A DNA stretch of 64,000 nt from Neurospora tetraspora (GCF_033439725.1 NW_026944389.1:3224001-3288000), one strand, 5' to 3'; positions 45,801 to 57,219 are shown, counted from the stretch's first letter. Notes: generated by a model from the sequence alone, not told the origin. Made by a program: numbers and translations.

Positions 45801-46784
45801 TAGCAAGTCTTGTAGGTAGTGGGTGAGACAAGAAAGGTCTTTTACTTACCACCATTTCAGCCGCGAGCTCCTTTGAGGCCTGTTCAAGGAATTGAGCGAG
45901 AACGACGCAGATGAACATCTTGTAAGTCGCTCGACCTGTTTCGTTTCCCAGCTCAAGACATAGCATCTGTCGAACGGCAACGCGCAATATCAGCCACATA
46001 GGGGCCCTTCTCCATGGCTTCTTTGCGTTGTCGAAGTTGACATCGTCACGCACTCTCTTCCGAAACCTAGGAGTGCTGACGGGCCCACCAATAGCAATCA
46101 ACAGGGACATGAGCAGCTGAGAAATCAGCGCACAGTCGGCGGTGTCACGCGTCTCGATGACTGCAGTCTGCTTCTTCACAGCTCGCGCATTGAGGGCGTT
46201 TAGAGTCTCAATGCTGGCTTTCTCCAGGAATAAGGCGAGACTCGCTCTAAACGAGTCGTTCTGAAATTCGCAGGCCGGGATCTGAGCCGCGCGACCAGGG
46301 AAATCCCACAGAAGCGCATTCTTGGCTCCCAGTACAGCCTCCAAAGATGGGGAGGCCTCGAAGGCTTCGAATATCACTGAACCGCTAAAGGGGACTGTTA
46401 GTAACGAGATGCAGAATAACCAAAGCAGGACACAATGATGCTCCTCTCATGATCGGGGGGCACTCACTTTGGGCTGGGTCGGATAAGGAGGCCGGCATTT
46501 TGGCTCGCCACATGCAAGATGAGCGTCTTGTCTCCAATGTCCCGGAACGCCTCCTCAAGTGATGCTTTACTGAGCATGCCGTCATGGTTGAGACTCCTAC
46601 ACTTCTCAAGGGAAGGAAGCAGAGAGTCCCATGGTCCGGCGGAAGACTGTTGTCGCAGAAAGTTACACGCCTTGATAGCACAATCGATAAGGCTCCGGTT
46701 GAGCGGTTCTAAGGGATCGGGTTGAGATGTGGGTACCTTGGCCGCGAGGACCAGGTGATAATAGAGTTCCTGGTTCGAAGCCAT
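36854..46784 (-). CDS. DUF3638/DUF3645 giant protein (3,175 aa)
   Basis: Seven exons on the minus strand: 46784-46468, 46384-45850, 45775-40451, 40391-39928, 39866-39422, 39357-37672 and 37609-36854. All introns are 59-83 nt with GT-AG ends, and all junctions keep the frame. The start MASNQELYYHLVLAAKVP is typical of this fungal family. The DUF3638 region spans the exon 3-4 junction and carries the Walker-A-like MGKGKTSVITPMAA at about residues 2057-2070. DUF3645 follows (GLIHSGILLLCLKKRWNVQY, then AEFGHPDVAIIFTCLAFYYC after residue 2363). The tail is strongly acidic. Family members are very large cytoplasmic proteins sometimes annotated as ubiquitin-related hydrolases, but no activity is established. 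It converges with the 35.8-kb family gene, 385 nt apart. Confidence 0.95.
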
Positions 46785-48653
46785 GGCCACATGTGTGGGT
46801 TGGTAAGGCTAGTTCGTTTGTGTTAGCTTTCAGTCTCATTGACAACGGGTTCAAAATGCCGAGGAACAATCGTGGAACCGAATAACGCTGGCAGATTCAA
46901 CAAATCATGGAAAAGATGGTGAGATGTGGCGTAGGGACTTACCAAGGATGTGCTTGTACGGTATCACCTAACCATGACTCGAGAGTCAAGTCACAAGTGT
47001 CCTCTTGAACTGGGCCCAAATCGGTTCTGAGTAGTCTGGGAACCTAAAAACCAGGCAAGGAGTGAGATGGGGGCAAGGAAAGCCGTGTGATACCAGTGGT
47101 GAAGAAAATGCGATGATGGTGGGGACTTCGGTGAAGTGATAGAGAGTTGAAAATGGGTGTTTCTGTCGAACAAGTTACGAGAAGAAGGTGGAAGAGGGCA
47201 GTTCAAACTCGCCCGCTCTTGTGGGCAGTGGGAAGCCGAGACGGTTGGTTTGAGTGTTGACTGTCCTGGTCTCCTGAGAGTAAAAAAAAAGAAGTAAGGT
47301 TGACTTCTTGAAGGGTGAAGGAAACGGACTTGGCAAACGTTTGCCTATTTTCTGGACGCGCGCCTCGGTGGTCAGTGCTGAGGCGTCGAGCAAAGTAACC
47401 GAGCAAGTGGTCGTAACTTGCGACGACTCGTAAGAACAAACCAAAAATGTACAGGACGGCGTTGTTCGGATTGGTTGGGAAAGGTCGCGACAAGACGATA
47501 ATGTTCCTCGTGGTGATGGGATGCTGTGATCGCAGAGAATGCCTCGCAGTTCCAGATAAAAGGTGTTGTTCCCAGACGAGCCGATGCGCAAAAGAGCAAA
47601 CCAGACGTGTCTTGTACTCGGAGTGTCTTGTTTATTTGAGCGACCACTTGCCAAGCTAGGGCGAGTGAAGAGCTGGACTCGAATCCTCGAAGAAGGTGGC
47701 AGTTGTACCTTTGTACCTTGGGTCATCCAGTCACCGAGGTACCGAATCTTGGAGGTTTCGACAAACGCAGGCCCGGCGCCGCGAGAGGTTGACTCTTGTG
47801 GGGGGTCTGCAACGGTCCATAACGATGAAGGCTGCGAATGCGAAAGCAGCTGGAAAAGGTTAGCAGCTGTGAGATACGGGAGAGGTGCAGACGTTACGGC
47901 AGGCATGTATCCGGCATTGGTGGGCATCAAGCAGTACCGGTACCTAGGTATGGCTCTACAAGATCCAAGGTTTCGTCCGTCCTAGCTCATCCCGCCAGAC
48001 ATGGAATAATAGGTGTCCAAGACATCGGGACAAATGGCAGCCTAGACCGAAGGCAGCACCAGAGAAGTGGGGGGCCGGGGGACACAATATGGAGGGAGAA
48101 GATGGGATGAAAGACGGAGACTCGCGGCATGTTGGGCTGCGCTCCAAGCTTGATCGTTGCAGGTTCAGTGCCTCTCCGTCGCAGGTCGTTTGAGTATCCG
48201 ATTTGCACTTGACGGCATCTGATGATTCTGATCAGCCTTGCGAAAAACAAAAGGGCCTGGGCTTTCTGCTGGGCTCATTTTGCGGCATCCTCTGGGCAGC
48301 AATGCACGACGGGAATGAAATGGGTGGAAGTTTGAGGTTGAGTTGGAAAGGGAACGAGAGGTGTGATTTGTGCATTGTGGAAAAAGGTACACAGATACAA
48401 AGTCCTCGAGGGCCCCTGCCTGGCCAGTGGCCACAGCGCCCCCGCGCCTGCAAACGCGGCAGTGCGTTAATGGGGGGAAAGCGCAACCCTCGCCGCGAGA
48501 TCAGTGGACCCCGGGCGGTAGTCGGAGCGGGAGGCCTACTGCCGTGCATGATACCCTGGATACCGCCTAAAATTTCCATTTCCAGTGGTGAGAGAGCTGC
48601 AAGAGGCCTGACCCCCAGAGGAAACAACGGCTTCCTTTTGGCCCTGCCTGCCC

Positions 48654-49369
48654 TGGAGGAAGAAGGGGGTCAAATAACAGGGCGTTCAACAGCTTGTTCA
48701 AAGGCACGTTAAGCCTCTAACGGGAACTTGGAAAATATGCGCCTGTACATGTACTGTCAATTCTAACCCCACATTGCACCCAACGACCGTTGAGAGAAAA
48801 GTTCCGTTGTAGTTCCGTTGTAGAGGTTTTTGGCCGGGGAAAAAAAAAAAATTTTCTCCCTCTGACTCCAAGGTCCGAACTCCAAGGTCCGAGGTCTTCT
48901 CCAAGGTCCGAGGTCTTCTCCAAAGTTTAAAGTCACGAAGGTCACGATGCATCATTTTGGAGAATAGGGAAAGAAATGACATAGTCACGATTCGAACTCG
49001 AAGTCTACGAAATATCTACGGCTACTACTACCACTACGGCATATAAACATTCACGCTCGCGTGCGTGTGTGTATGCGCGAGTGGTGGAAAAGTAGGGCTT
49101 ATATGGTAGCTTTGAAGGTTGAGGAGGAAGGAGCGAGGGCGAAATTGGAAAGAGAGAGGGTGAAAGTAGAAAGAATAACGGCTTCAAAAGCTGGTAGAAC
49201 GGAGCCCAACAGCACAATAAATTGAAAGCGATAGTAAACCGAACTTGGATTTTCCGTTTAAATAGACTTTCTAACCAAAGGTGCTGTACAAGATGGTTGC
49301 AAATAAAAGCTGCTGTTAATGCCTTAACACCTGTTATCGGCCCCGTTATTTGACCCCCCTTTCCCTCCA
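48654..49369. repeat. imperfect inverted repeat about 716 bp apart
   Basis: The left arm starts TGGAGGAAGAAGGGGGTCAA and continues ATAACAGGGC. The right arm on the minus strand reads TGGAGGGAAAGGGGGGTCAA then ATAACGGGGC. Similarity runs about 50-60 bp. It may be the ends of a small DNA element or two copies of one short repeat in opposite orientation. Confidence 0.6.
48867..48925. repeat. 19-bp tandem repeat (minisatellite)
   Basis: The unit TCCAAGGTCCGAGGTCTTC is present twice in full (48881-48899 and 48900-48918), preceded by a shortened copy and followed by a degenerate start of another. Confidence 0.9.
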
Positions 49370-49893
49370 AGGTGTCCCTCACTTGTCAAACTTTAAGTCT
49401 CTTTCTGCCTCGTTCCCTTTAACGCCACAACAACATCATCAGCCACCTTTGAGTTGGTCCAAATCAGTTGGAAGCCAGACAGTTTTCCAACCAGCTTTCA
49501 GTCACAACTTGTTGCAGTAAAATCACTGGAAATTCGACCATGGATAGTAAGGGGAATGTAACATTGTCGTCGCCGCCTCTCCCAAATTCTTCTTTGGTCT
49601 AAATTCCCACGCAACTGTTTCTTAACTCATACCCTCAAACCCTGTGACATCACAGATTCCTCCCAGACCCTTCGTTGTCACCGACGCTCAAAATGTCCCT
49701 TCTGACTTTTCCGACCTTTGAGCCCATCCTTCCTTAAGTACTCTTTCGGTCTTTCCTACCTAGTCTAAATCCCAATCCCTTCCCTTCCTTCTTTTTATCT
49801 ACCACTTCCGATCCTTCCCCCCCCCCATCACCCCATCACTCACTCTCTCAAGGCTCCTGTGCTGAATGCAACGGCCCATCCTCCATGAGCTTA

Positions 49894-50157
49894 CTACTTC
49901 TTCGCCATGGAATCGGCATTCTCGGCCATGGTATTCCACCGGGTGGTCTCCGATGCGGCGTAGCTCTTGACCTTGCTGTCGGTCGAGCTCGAAGCCGTGG
50001 AGCTGAACGATTTGCTGACGTCACGGATCTCGGAGGCGTTGGACTTCCAGGCGGAGGAGCTACTGCCGCTTGAGCCGGAACCGGAACCGGAGCCGGAGCC
50101 GGAGCCGGAGGTGCTAGTGTTGTTAACAACGCTGTGCCTGGAGACGTATCCGGACAT
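49894..50157 (-). CDS. small Ser/Gly-rich protein, 87 aa
   Basis: Open frame with ATG at 50157 and a stop at 49896-49894. The N-terminus MSGYVSRHSVVNN is followed by a run of Ser-Gly dipeptides (about residues 16-32), then a Ser/Ala/Lys-rich segment ending in MAENADSMAKK. It has no membrane segment or cysteines. The Ser-Gly run is encoded by a near-perfect CCGGAG/CCGGAA hexanucleotide repeat, so length variation between strains is likely. It is transcriptionally isolated. I do not recognise the family; a non-coding low-complexity stretch is the alternative. Confidence 0.55.
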   Translation of the reverse strand: MSGYVSRHSVVNNTSTSGSGSGSGSGSGSSGSSSSAWKSNASEIRDVSKSFSSTASSSTDSKVKSYAASETTRWNTMAENADSMAKK

Positions 50158-50809
50158 CTTGTTTGTCTGACGGGTGGTTGGGGTGAGTTCGAAAGGTGGA
50201 CTTGGGCTGGACTGGTAAATACTGGTTAGTCATTCTATACATGTTGACGCTACAGGGAAGCTAGAGGTTGGGGGGGGGTCGCTCGGGAAGCTTGTTACTA
50301 CTGACTTATGCCTTGTGAGGGTGGGAGAGGTAGGACTGGCGATAATGGGCTTTGTGGTTGGTTTCTCGTGTTGGGTTCACTTGTGGTGTCAATGTTCGAT
50401 GGTGCTGATGGATGGAAAAAGGCTGGAGAAGGGTGGAAGACAGGAGTCTAATATACCGCCCCTGGTGGAAGCAATGTTGATGCTATTCCGCGCCGACCTT
50501 GCTCACCTTGACCTTTCAAGCCTCGATGGTTCAACCGCAATATGGAGCACGACAAACGGACCTTGGGGTTCCAACCAACAAATTGATCACGACCGCCTCT
50601 TCATGGTACGTACGATTGGAGTGTCAAACATAGGACATGCTTATGGGAAGTTGAGGATGGATGAGTATCCCACTTAGATAAGGTATGACTGCCTACGTTG
50701 GCTGCCCATGAAACAACCAAAGCAGTCCACAGATCAAGATCAAATCTTATCTTGAGCGGTATACTCTCGGAGAGGACAAATCAACAAACGCCAAGTGGAT
50801 GGCCCCCCC
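50158..50809. other. intergenic, no gene recognised
   Basis: Upstream of the Ser/Gly-rich ORF and downstream of the flavin monooxygenase gene. Only short open stretches. Confidence 0.5.
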
Positions 50810-52851
50810 TCAAGCACCCCTCCCCCCATCATACTTTGCCGCATACTCGCTCACTATGTCCTTGTAGTCCTCGAGTCCATACGGCTCCGTCATCTCCGCC
50901 AACCAACTCCTCTTCCGGTGAACCTTCAATCCCAGATCACCAAGCATCAAGTCGATATACGGCAACGCATCAAACACAAAGTCGGGGAACTGCTGTCCAT
51001 GGCCCGCCGGATACCGCCACTTTCCAAATCGCGCTTGGAGGACTCCTTCGTATCTCATCTCCTCCACCGTCTTTTCCTTCGCGCCCACTTTGCCTTCCTT
51101 GAGCTTCGACTTCCCGTCAAGCATGGCTTTCCTGGATGGCATCACACTTAGTGGCAGCTTATCGTCCAGAAACGCGCAGATCCAGAGTGCCTGGGGATAC
51201 ATGGAGAGCCCAGAGGAAAAGCTTGAGAAGTAACCGATGAAGGCGATATCACGCGTTACCAGGAACCGAGGCGACGGCGGTACCATGAACCGATAAAGAG
51301 TCCAGGGCGTTAGGCGGGCCTGGGGGTTGGTCTCATAGCTTGTCGACAGACCCTCTGTCTCCGTCATGGGCTTGTACCTCTTGTTGATGACCGGTTGGCT
51401 CCTGAGTCGCGGAAACCTCGAAAGAATCTCCTCATCTGCTCGCGCCACCATCTCGTCCGTAAAAAGAGACTCAGCGTCACCGTCCGGGGAATGAGGCAGC
51501 CCTAGCTCCTTCTCGATGCCCTCTGGAAGAAACTTCACAGGCGGTACGTGCTTCCACCCCGTGACACAACACAGGGCCTCGGTCGCCAGCTTGGATCCGT
51601 TGGACAGATGCACCATTTTTGGTGACAACCTCGTGATGTCGGCAATGTGGATACTGACGGTGCCGTTGCGAATGGGATCGAAGAAGTCTGTTGGGAAGTT
51701 GAGGATGGAAAAGCTGGAGGCAACGAACATCGCTGGCGCCCATGGCTCGAGCTTCTTGATCTCCGGGTGTGAACTGTACTTGTTGATCGTCTTGACGTCG
51801 TTGCCCAAAGCCCACCAGAAAGCGTTGGTGATTGCCCGTCCGATGGCTGTTCCGTGCCAGAATCGCCGGATTAGCGAGTATCCGTCGGCTGCTCCCCAAA
51901 TGCAAGGCGAAAACCACGTCAAGATCCGAGTGTCTGGTTCATGACATCTGTGGTTAGCGTATCACGAGTGTTTGACATCCTGATCCTGAGTTTTACTTAC
52001 GAACCAACGCCTCCAACCATAACTTAAAAGGCGTTACAAACGACGGTGTCATCCACGCCGGTCCATGTCCGCTTTCTGCGCCCCCGTCAGCATCAGTCAA
52101 CTAACAGCCCTTTCCCTCCAGATTTCTCACATCGAACTTCTTACCTCGAATTACCCAATTAACCTTAATCCCCTTCGACGCATACGCATACACCGCATCC
52201 CAAGCCGACTTAGTCCCCCCAAGCACCGTAACAACCTTCGCGCTCTCCAGCGTCCCGCCGTATTTCTTTAACTCCTTGCTGTGGAACAGCGGAGCCCCAA
52301 AGTCTTCCTGGCCCTTAAACTCCGGCAAAAACGACTCAGACGTCAACCCGGTCGCCAGCACCATCTTCCTTGCAAACACCATCTTCTTCTCTCCGCCAGG
52401 ACTCTCGACGGTCAACACCCACCCTCCCTCTGCCCCACCCTGATGCTCAGCCTCTAGCACCGTATGCCGAAGACGGATCTTATCCTTGATCCCAAACGCC
52501 TCGGCGTAGCTCGTCAGGTACTTGTGCATCACCGGCCCCGTCATGTACTCCCCCGGCTGGACGCCGAAGACTTCGGGTGTCATGGGGTAGTCGAGGTATT
52601 CGTACGTGCCCTTGAGGTTGTTGGTGCGCAGGCCGTCATAGAGTCGTTCTTTGGCCCAGACGCCGCCTATGGTTTCGGCTTTGTCGAAGATGGCGAGAGA
52701 AAGGGTGGGGTGGAATTGGTGGTAGGTTTTGGCCATGGCGAGGCCGAAGAGGCCTGTTTGGAAGGGCTGTCAGTCTCTTTGTTCGTGTTACACCATGATG
52801 CCCAGTAAGACTTATACCTGAGCCGATGATGACTAGGTTGATGGTCTCCAT
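50810..52851 (-). CDS. FAD-dependent monooxygenase (FMO/Baeyer-Villiger type)
   Basis: Four exons (52851-52818, 52753-52145, 52075-52001, 51933-50810) encode 613 aa. The FAD-binding GSGLFG lies at residues 10-15, and FDKAETIGGVWAKERLYDGL is the usual end of the first Rossmann strand with the GG-W motif. LATGLTSESFLPEFKGQEDF and LFHSKEL follow. A second dinucleotide site VLGGTKSAWDAVYAYASKG lies near residue 190. Splicing rebuilds IRESGHGPAWMTPSFVTPFK and LVHTRILTWFSPCIWG, both characteristic of fungal flavin monooxygenases of this subgroup. The enzyme probably uses NADPH and O2 to oxygenate a small molecule; the substrate is unknown. No signal peptide is seen, and no biosynthetic partners are adjacent. 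Confidence 0.9.
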
Positions 52852-54096
52852 GTTGATGATCGCGTATCCAGACGGGGGGTACAGTAGTGAGGTCGTCTTG
52901 TCAACTGTCACGGCCTTTCTGTCCTTGTTCTCTAGGTAGGAACGGCTACAACCGAAGAACAGATTTCCTTTGCCCGGAATTGGGATCAAGGAGCGACCAC
53001 AGCATCTTATCATAGCAGGATCCCCTCAACCCTCGAAAGCTACCCTGACGATCACTGCCTTGGCGTGGCCGCTGGATGGCTCAGATGGACGGTCGTTGAT
53101 CACGTGTACGTAAACCATCAGTGCTTTTGCCTATATATTGCCCCTGTTGCGTCGCCCTGTGTGGTTACATCGCATGCTGACATGCAGCAAACTGAATGAT
53201 CATGAACGGCTTCTCATTTCTGGTCTTGGTATCCGGTGAACTAGCTGAGCTTGTCGAGTTGGACGCGTATAAACCTCTTGAACGATATCATCGGCCGTTG
53301 GTTATCAGGAAGTTGGAAATTTCAGCTTGCGAATGCTTGCGACTTTGCAAGTACGGTTCCTGCATTGGTGTTGCAGGCACCCGGAGCACCCCGGTCGCCT
53401 TGACATAATGCGCATACGGGCGAGCGGTTTTAAAATAAGTTGAACACCTGACGGTCTACCATATTATACCTTTGGGATACTCTTGCACGCATTTATGTGT
53501 CTTCATTACGCCTCTGGACGGAAATTCCAGACATTTCCAGCATTAAATAATCCCCGAAAGACTCTGGCCAACGTGCTTCTATCTTATTACGAGGCCTATC
53601 ACAGTTTTGCAGCGGCCTTTCTTGACCCAAGCGAGCGGTATTGGACTGTCCATGTTTGGCTCATTCTTACTACCACCCGACGGGTTGCCTACTGGCCCCC
53701 AGGCCCGGTGGACACTCGGCAATAACACCCGCATGTCAACGATGAAGGAAGAAAAAAATCATCGTGGATGATAGGAAACTGAGCATCTTAGACACTCTGG
53801 CGAAACTTCACTGCAATAACGACTCTTGATTTAATAAAACGATAACAAATGAAGTAAAGCATCGATATATGCACTTGAGAGATATCAATTGTATAAGCGG
53901 GGTAGTCATGGTGTTGTTGCCATTATTGTCGAAGGTCCCTAGTAGGTATCCTTTCCTGCACGACAACTTTGAGGGGTGACTGATCATTCTGCTCTAACCC
54001 ATGAATCCATCCATATTCCATCACGCTCCTGACAAATCATGTGAGAACCTTGGCCCACAGTACAAAAAGCATATGTCGACCATCCGTCATGCCGTC
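52852..54096. other. intergenic with one repeat copy
   Basis: Promoter of the monooxygenase, then the second copy of the dispersed repeat (53421-53684). No intact gene was recognised. Confidence 0.5.
53421..53684 (+). repeat. dispersed repeat, copy 2 (first copy at 31897-32160)
   Basis: Shares CGAGCGGTT, GAACACCT, CTCTTGCACGCAT and GAGCGGTATTGGACTGTCCA with the 31.9-kb copy. An 80-codon frame across it contains RYWTVHVWLILTTTR. Confidence 0.7.
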
Positions 54097-54811
54097 TCAC
54101 TCCTCCATGGGGCTATCATCCTCCTCCTCCTCCTCGAAACCACCCTCAAAGCCCTGTCCGTATTCCTCATCCTCCTCATACTCCTCCTCAGACTCCTCCT
54201 CCGACTCTGTATCCATCTCCTCCTCATCAGGCTCCTCGATGCGGAGCTGGATCGGGACGCTGGCGACATCCCAGAACACAGCAGCCTCCAGAAATCTGTC
54301 GGCTGCAGCCGCCAGAAGAGAGCAGCGGGAAGGGTTGTGTGCGGGCAGGTGCTCTGCAGCGAAGGTGCGGAACCGCTGGCGGGCCTCGATGATGGCCAGA
54401 AAGAGGGCTTGGAAAATGTGAGGGCTGAGGAGCTCCCCAAGCTCGGTGCCCACGCGAGCCTGGTCGAGGAATGAGTCGTCCTCGGAAGTCCCAGATGTTG
54501 AAATCGTCGTTGCCGACGCCGGTCATGCCGACGCCGGCCATAAAGTCCATGGGGTTCATCATGGCCGGGTTTTCGCGCACGAGGCGCGTGCACGTGTCGA
54601 CAATGTCGACAAGCAGACGCTCGACCTCCCGCTTGGCGGGGCGCGAAGTCATCCTCCTGTTGGGACGCCCAACACGCACCTGCAGAGCCGCGCTAACAGC
54701 CTCGTCACGGCGCTCCGGCTGTAGAATGTTGCGGCCGCTGTTGGAGGCCCAGCGCAGTCCCTTTCCGGGGAGGATGCGGCGGAGGAAGGGCGGCACGGCG
54801 GGGGCAGACAT
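54097..54811 (-). pseudogene. PKNGL-family gene, single frameshift
   Basis: The ATG at 54811 opens MSAPAVPPFLRRILPGKGLRW, then NILQPERRDEAVSAALQ, RLLVDIVDTCTRLV and MAGVGMTGVGNDDFN in one frame. The continuation (EDDSFLDQARVGTELGELL, IFQALFLAIIEARQRF, FWDVASVPIQL) is in another, reaching a long Glu-rich tail ending DDSPMEE at 54097. The shift lies near 54,495. The only GT-AG pair that could bridge it is 36 nt apart, too short for an intron, so one indel or a sequencing error is more likely. Apart from that, the copy is full length (about 235 codons) and keeps the family's longest acidic tail. A 5'-UTR intron is preserved. Confidence 0.8.
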
Positions 54812-54826
54812 CTTGACTCGGAGTGT

Positions 54827-55073
54827 CTGTATTCAAGAATGGGTCAGCGGCCATCCGTCATGCTCATGAACTCTACAGCAGTTCATGTGAGAAATCGCTT
54901 AGCCCTTGCGACTCAGCTAGCAGCTAGCTTTGGACTCACATTCTTGTGGGGAGCAAGTGGATTAAAACTTGGTCAAACGCGTGACAACGTGAACAGAAAC
55001 TGAGAGTGCGTTGAGGTCAGCAATCCATATACCTTATCATAAGCGCCTGCGAAGATAGGATATCTCTACTTAC
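54827..55073 (-). promoter_or_regulatory. predicted 5'-UTR intron of the 54-kb family copy
   Basis: Donor CGT|GTAAGTAGAG at 55073 and acceptor GAATACAG at 54827, 247 nt. The acceptor is 15 nt before the ATG, as in the other copies, and the exon after it (ACACTCCGAGTCAAG) resembles the 20.3-kb leader. Confidence 0.6.
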
Positions 55074-55440
55074 ACGAAGTTTGTGCGTTGTGTTGTTGGT
55101 TAGATGAACTCGTCGTGATCCTCGAGGTTGTGGAAGAAGAGAAGAAAGTCGTGGTCGAAGGTTGAAGAAGAAATCAGCGGGCACGAGTGGCGAAATAAAG
55201 GGCAGGAGCGAGAATTGGTGCCTGAAATTTCTTCCTCATGGTGCGTTCGCTAATTTTCTATTCTACTAATAGCCCAATAGGAAAGCTCATATTGTTCTCG
55301 AGATGAGATGAAAAGCACGCTTTTGCCCTTTGGTTGTTGGCAAACAACAAACGAGGAAGGTGCGGCAACCGAGGAGGGAAGAATCCACTAATGTGACCGG
55401 TCTTCAGGGGCAGGCTGAATAGCAGATGTCGTCATTCCTT

Positions 55441-55830
55441 TCAGATAACGCTTATACCACTTGTGCCACTGTCTACTGTCGCAGCAGTCTGGACCCAGTG
55501 TTCCGAAACGTGCATATTGGATAAAAGTCGATGGTCGTCAATGGAGTCATCAAAGAATGAATACGAGATCCATGGAGTATAGCGGAAGCCGGGCTTGATC
55601 TCGTAGTTCATGGCAAGCTCCGTCCTGACAAGAGTGCGATACCCTTTGTGAGGAAGCTTCAAGGAACGAAGGATGTGCTTGAACATCCCTTTCAACTTGG
55701 TCAGAAGTAGACTGACATTTTGAATCATGTCTGCCGAGCTGAAGCCATCTTCCACTTGCTCTCTAATCAACCTGATCGCGAGGGTGATCTAGAAGAAGAA
55801 ACCCTCCGCCTTCTCTAGAATGGGCTCAAC
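55441..55830 (-). pseudogene. gene relic with in-frame stop
   Basis: The minus strand reads KAEGFFF, a TAG stop, then ITLAIRLIREQVEDGFSSAD and, downstream, MIQNVSLLLTKLKGMF, HILRSLKLPHKGYRT, WISYSFFDDS and NMHVSEHWVQT. Composition and continuity look like a real protein segment, probably part of a lineage-specific fungal family. There is no plausible start or remainder. The stop could come from a CAG-to-TAG (CpA-to-TpA) change. Confidence 0.5.
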
Positions 55831-56470
55831 GAGCTGCTCTCGAGTAAATGGATGTGAACACGTGAACGACCATGTTGTTGCCACTTATCACGAGAATGAC
55901 AGACCACAAGGTCAAGTTCCCTCGTTCAGAAGACGTCAAGTACATCTGGTGGAATGCGGAAAGACGAGGATAAAAAAAGGTACCTGGTTATGTAGGAACG
56001 GAAGAGGAGAAACGGAAACCAGGGAAGCCTAGACATACTGGACGCGGGTGCCGATGAATAGAAGCACAATGAATAGGCGGAAAGGCACGGCTGGCCAACA
56101 ACATCGAATGTGCAAATAATACATCCGCGCTCAGGGACATCTCGAATGCAGGGGCATCTATCTGGGTAGGATCATGGCGCCCATCATCTCGTTCCCTCTT
56201 CGTGCTACATCCTCGCATAGGTGGCCATGCATTATGATCTGGTGTGTCTCAAAAGGAAATCAGCCCATCTTCCGAGCACCAGGTAGAAAGTTGTCACAGC
56301 AAATAAGAAGAAGCCCATAGCGGGAGTGCCCCCTTGAGCTGGCAGAGAGACTTGCCGGAACTTGCCGACCTGCCGGGACATTCTTGCTGGGACGTACTTG
56401 CCGGGACATGCGGCCCCCCTCCAGCACAGCTCAGTGGCTGCTAACCAGTACCAAGCCTGCAGACAGGCCC
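55831..56470. other. intergenic
   Basis: No gene recognised. A run of CTTGCCGG(G/A)AC-like short repeats lies at about 56,350-56,410, upstream of the TATA box of the Pol III-like locus. Confidence 0.45.
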
Positions 56471-56478
56471 TATATAGG
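56471..56478 (+). promoter_or_regulatory. TATA box of Pol III-type locus 1
   Basis: TATATAGG lies exactly 30 nt before the conserved CAACA start at 56501. The second locus has the same 30-nt spacing (TATAAAG 62158, CAACA 62188). Confidence 0.6.
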
Positions 56479-56500
56479 AAAGGTCAAGTGCTAAGTTCTC

Positions 56501-56644
56501 CAACAAGGGCGATACCCCAAAGAAAACTTTGGGACTATGGCTGAGCGGTCATTGAGGCTCGCCTAAGGCGCACTCACCTTGAGGCAGTGGGTTCGATTCC
56601 CACATGTAGCCCCAGTTCTTCTACAGTCAGTAGTTGTAGATTTT
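56501..56644 (+). ncRNA. putative Pol III transcript, tRNA-like, locus 1
   Basis: A 144-nt unit starts CAACAAGGGCGATACCCC. A hairpin follows (CCCAAAG/CTTTGGG, AAAA loop), then an A box TGGCTGAGCGG at 56538, a B box GGTTCGATTCC at 56590 inside a T arm GTGGG/CCCAC, and GTAGCCCC. It ends with a 6-bp hairpin (TCTACA/TGTAGA) and TTTT at 56641. It resembles a class II tRNA, but the centre forms CGCC-TAA-GGCG, with no proper anticodon loop, and three extra nucleotides separate the T arm from the acceptor strand. The locus at 62188-62324 has the same layout. It is either a tRNA-derived non-coding RNA or a SINE-like unit; which one is not decided by the sequence. Confidence 0.6.
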
Positions 56645-57219
56645 ATCCTGCGTTACGCACGAAGTCCATGCTGCTACACTCCAACAGCCAAGTATCGTCC
56701 TTGAATTCTCTTTTTTGGTCTTTTTTCCCCTCTTTCGATGATGCTAGCAGCATGGCAACGAAATTCGACCCTTGTGATTGTTGCCGTGCGATGCGTGTGC
56801 AATAAAAGCCGTGTCGGAAAAACCACTATGAAGATCAACGAGCTAAACGCAGGCAGAGCCTCGGATGTTATCACGTAGATGTAGGAGATGTTTTAGCTAA
56901 CCCTATTCCAGATACGCACATTGCAAGTACATAACCAATGTCGCGCCTTGTGACACTACTGGCGATGAGAGGCTTCAACCTAACAAATAACATTTTCACT
57001 AGTGAGAACATTGAAGGGGAAACAAATCAACATGGGTGTCCAGAGAAAGCTGGATCGAATCTTAACAAGGGCAAGGGAATATATAGGGCCAGCAAGGAAA
57101 GAATTGTCGATCCCAAAACAGTTTGACTGTGTCCCTTTGACCGGCGGGACTCTAGTAGGTCGCAGCCCAATCCCATGGACCAACCCGACACCTACATATG
57201 CCCTAGGGCATCGATGGGC

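Larger units (their letters stand above)
46785..49893. other. long intergenic region with repeats
   Basis: Promoter side of the DUF3638 gene. A 250-codon open frame on the minus strand (about 47927-47175) has no family features, is Ser/Thr/Pro-rich, and is not called. An inverted repeat spans 48654-49369, a 19-bp minisatellite lies at 48867-48925 and an A-run lies near 48,840. Confidence 0.5.

Noticed and set aside
47175-47927. A 250-codon open frame on the minus strand with an ATG at 47927
   Set aside because: Ser/Thr/Pro-rich with no recognisable domain, overlapping short frames on the other strand, and placed in the promoter region of the DUF3638 gene; long chance frames are common in GC-rich DNA.
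48203-48712. A 169-codon plus-strand frame
   Set aside because: Starts at TTG, has no domain, and overlaps an equally long frame on the other strand.
23124-52851. Secondary-metabolite cluster of glycosyltransferase and flavin monooxygenase
   Set aside because: The genes are almost 26 kb apart with a transposon and a giant DUF3638 gene between them, and no synthase or regulator gene is present.
54460-54530. An intron explaining the frame change in the 54-kb family copy
   Set aside because: The only GT-AG pair that would join the frames is about 36 nt apart, shorter than any other intron in the window.
56531-56614. Ordinary tRNA-Leu or tRNA-Ser gene
   Set aside because: The acceptor stem is possible, but three extra nucleotides follow the T arm and the centre forms a 3-nt-loop hairpin with no anticodon loop.
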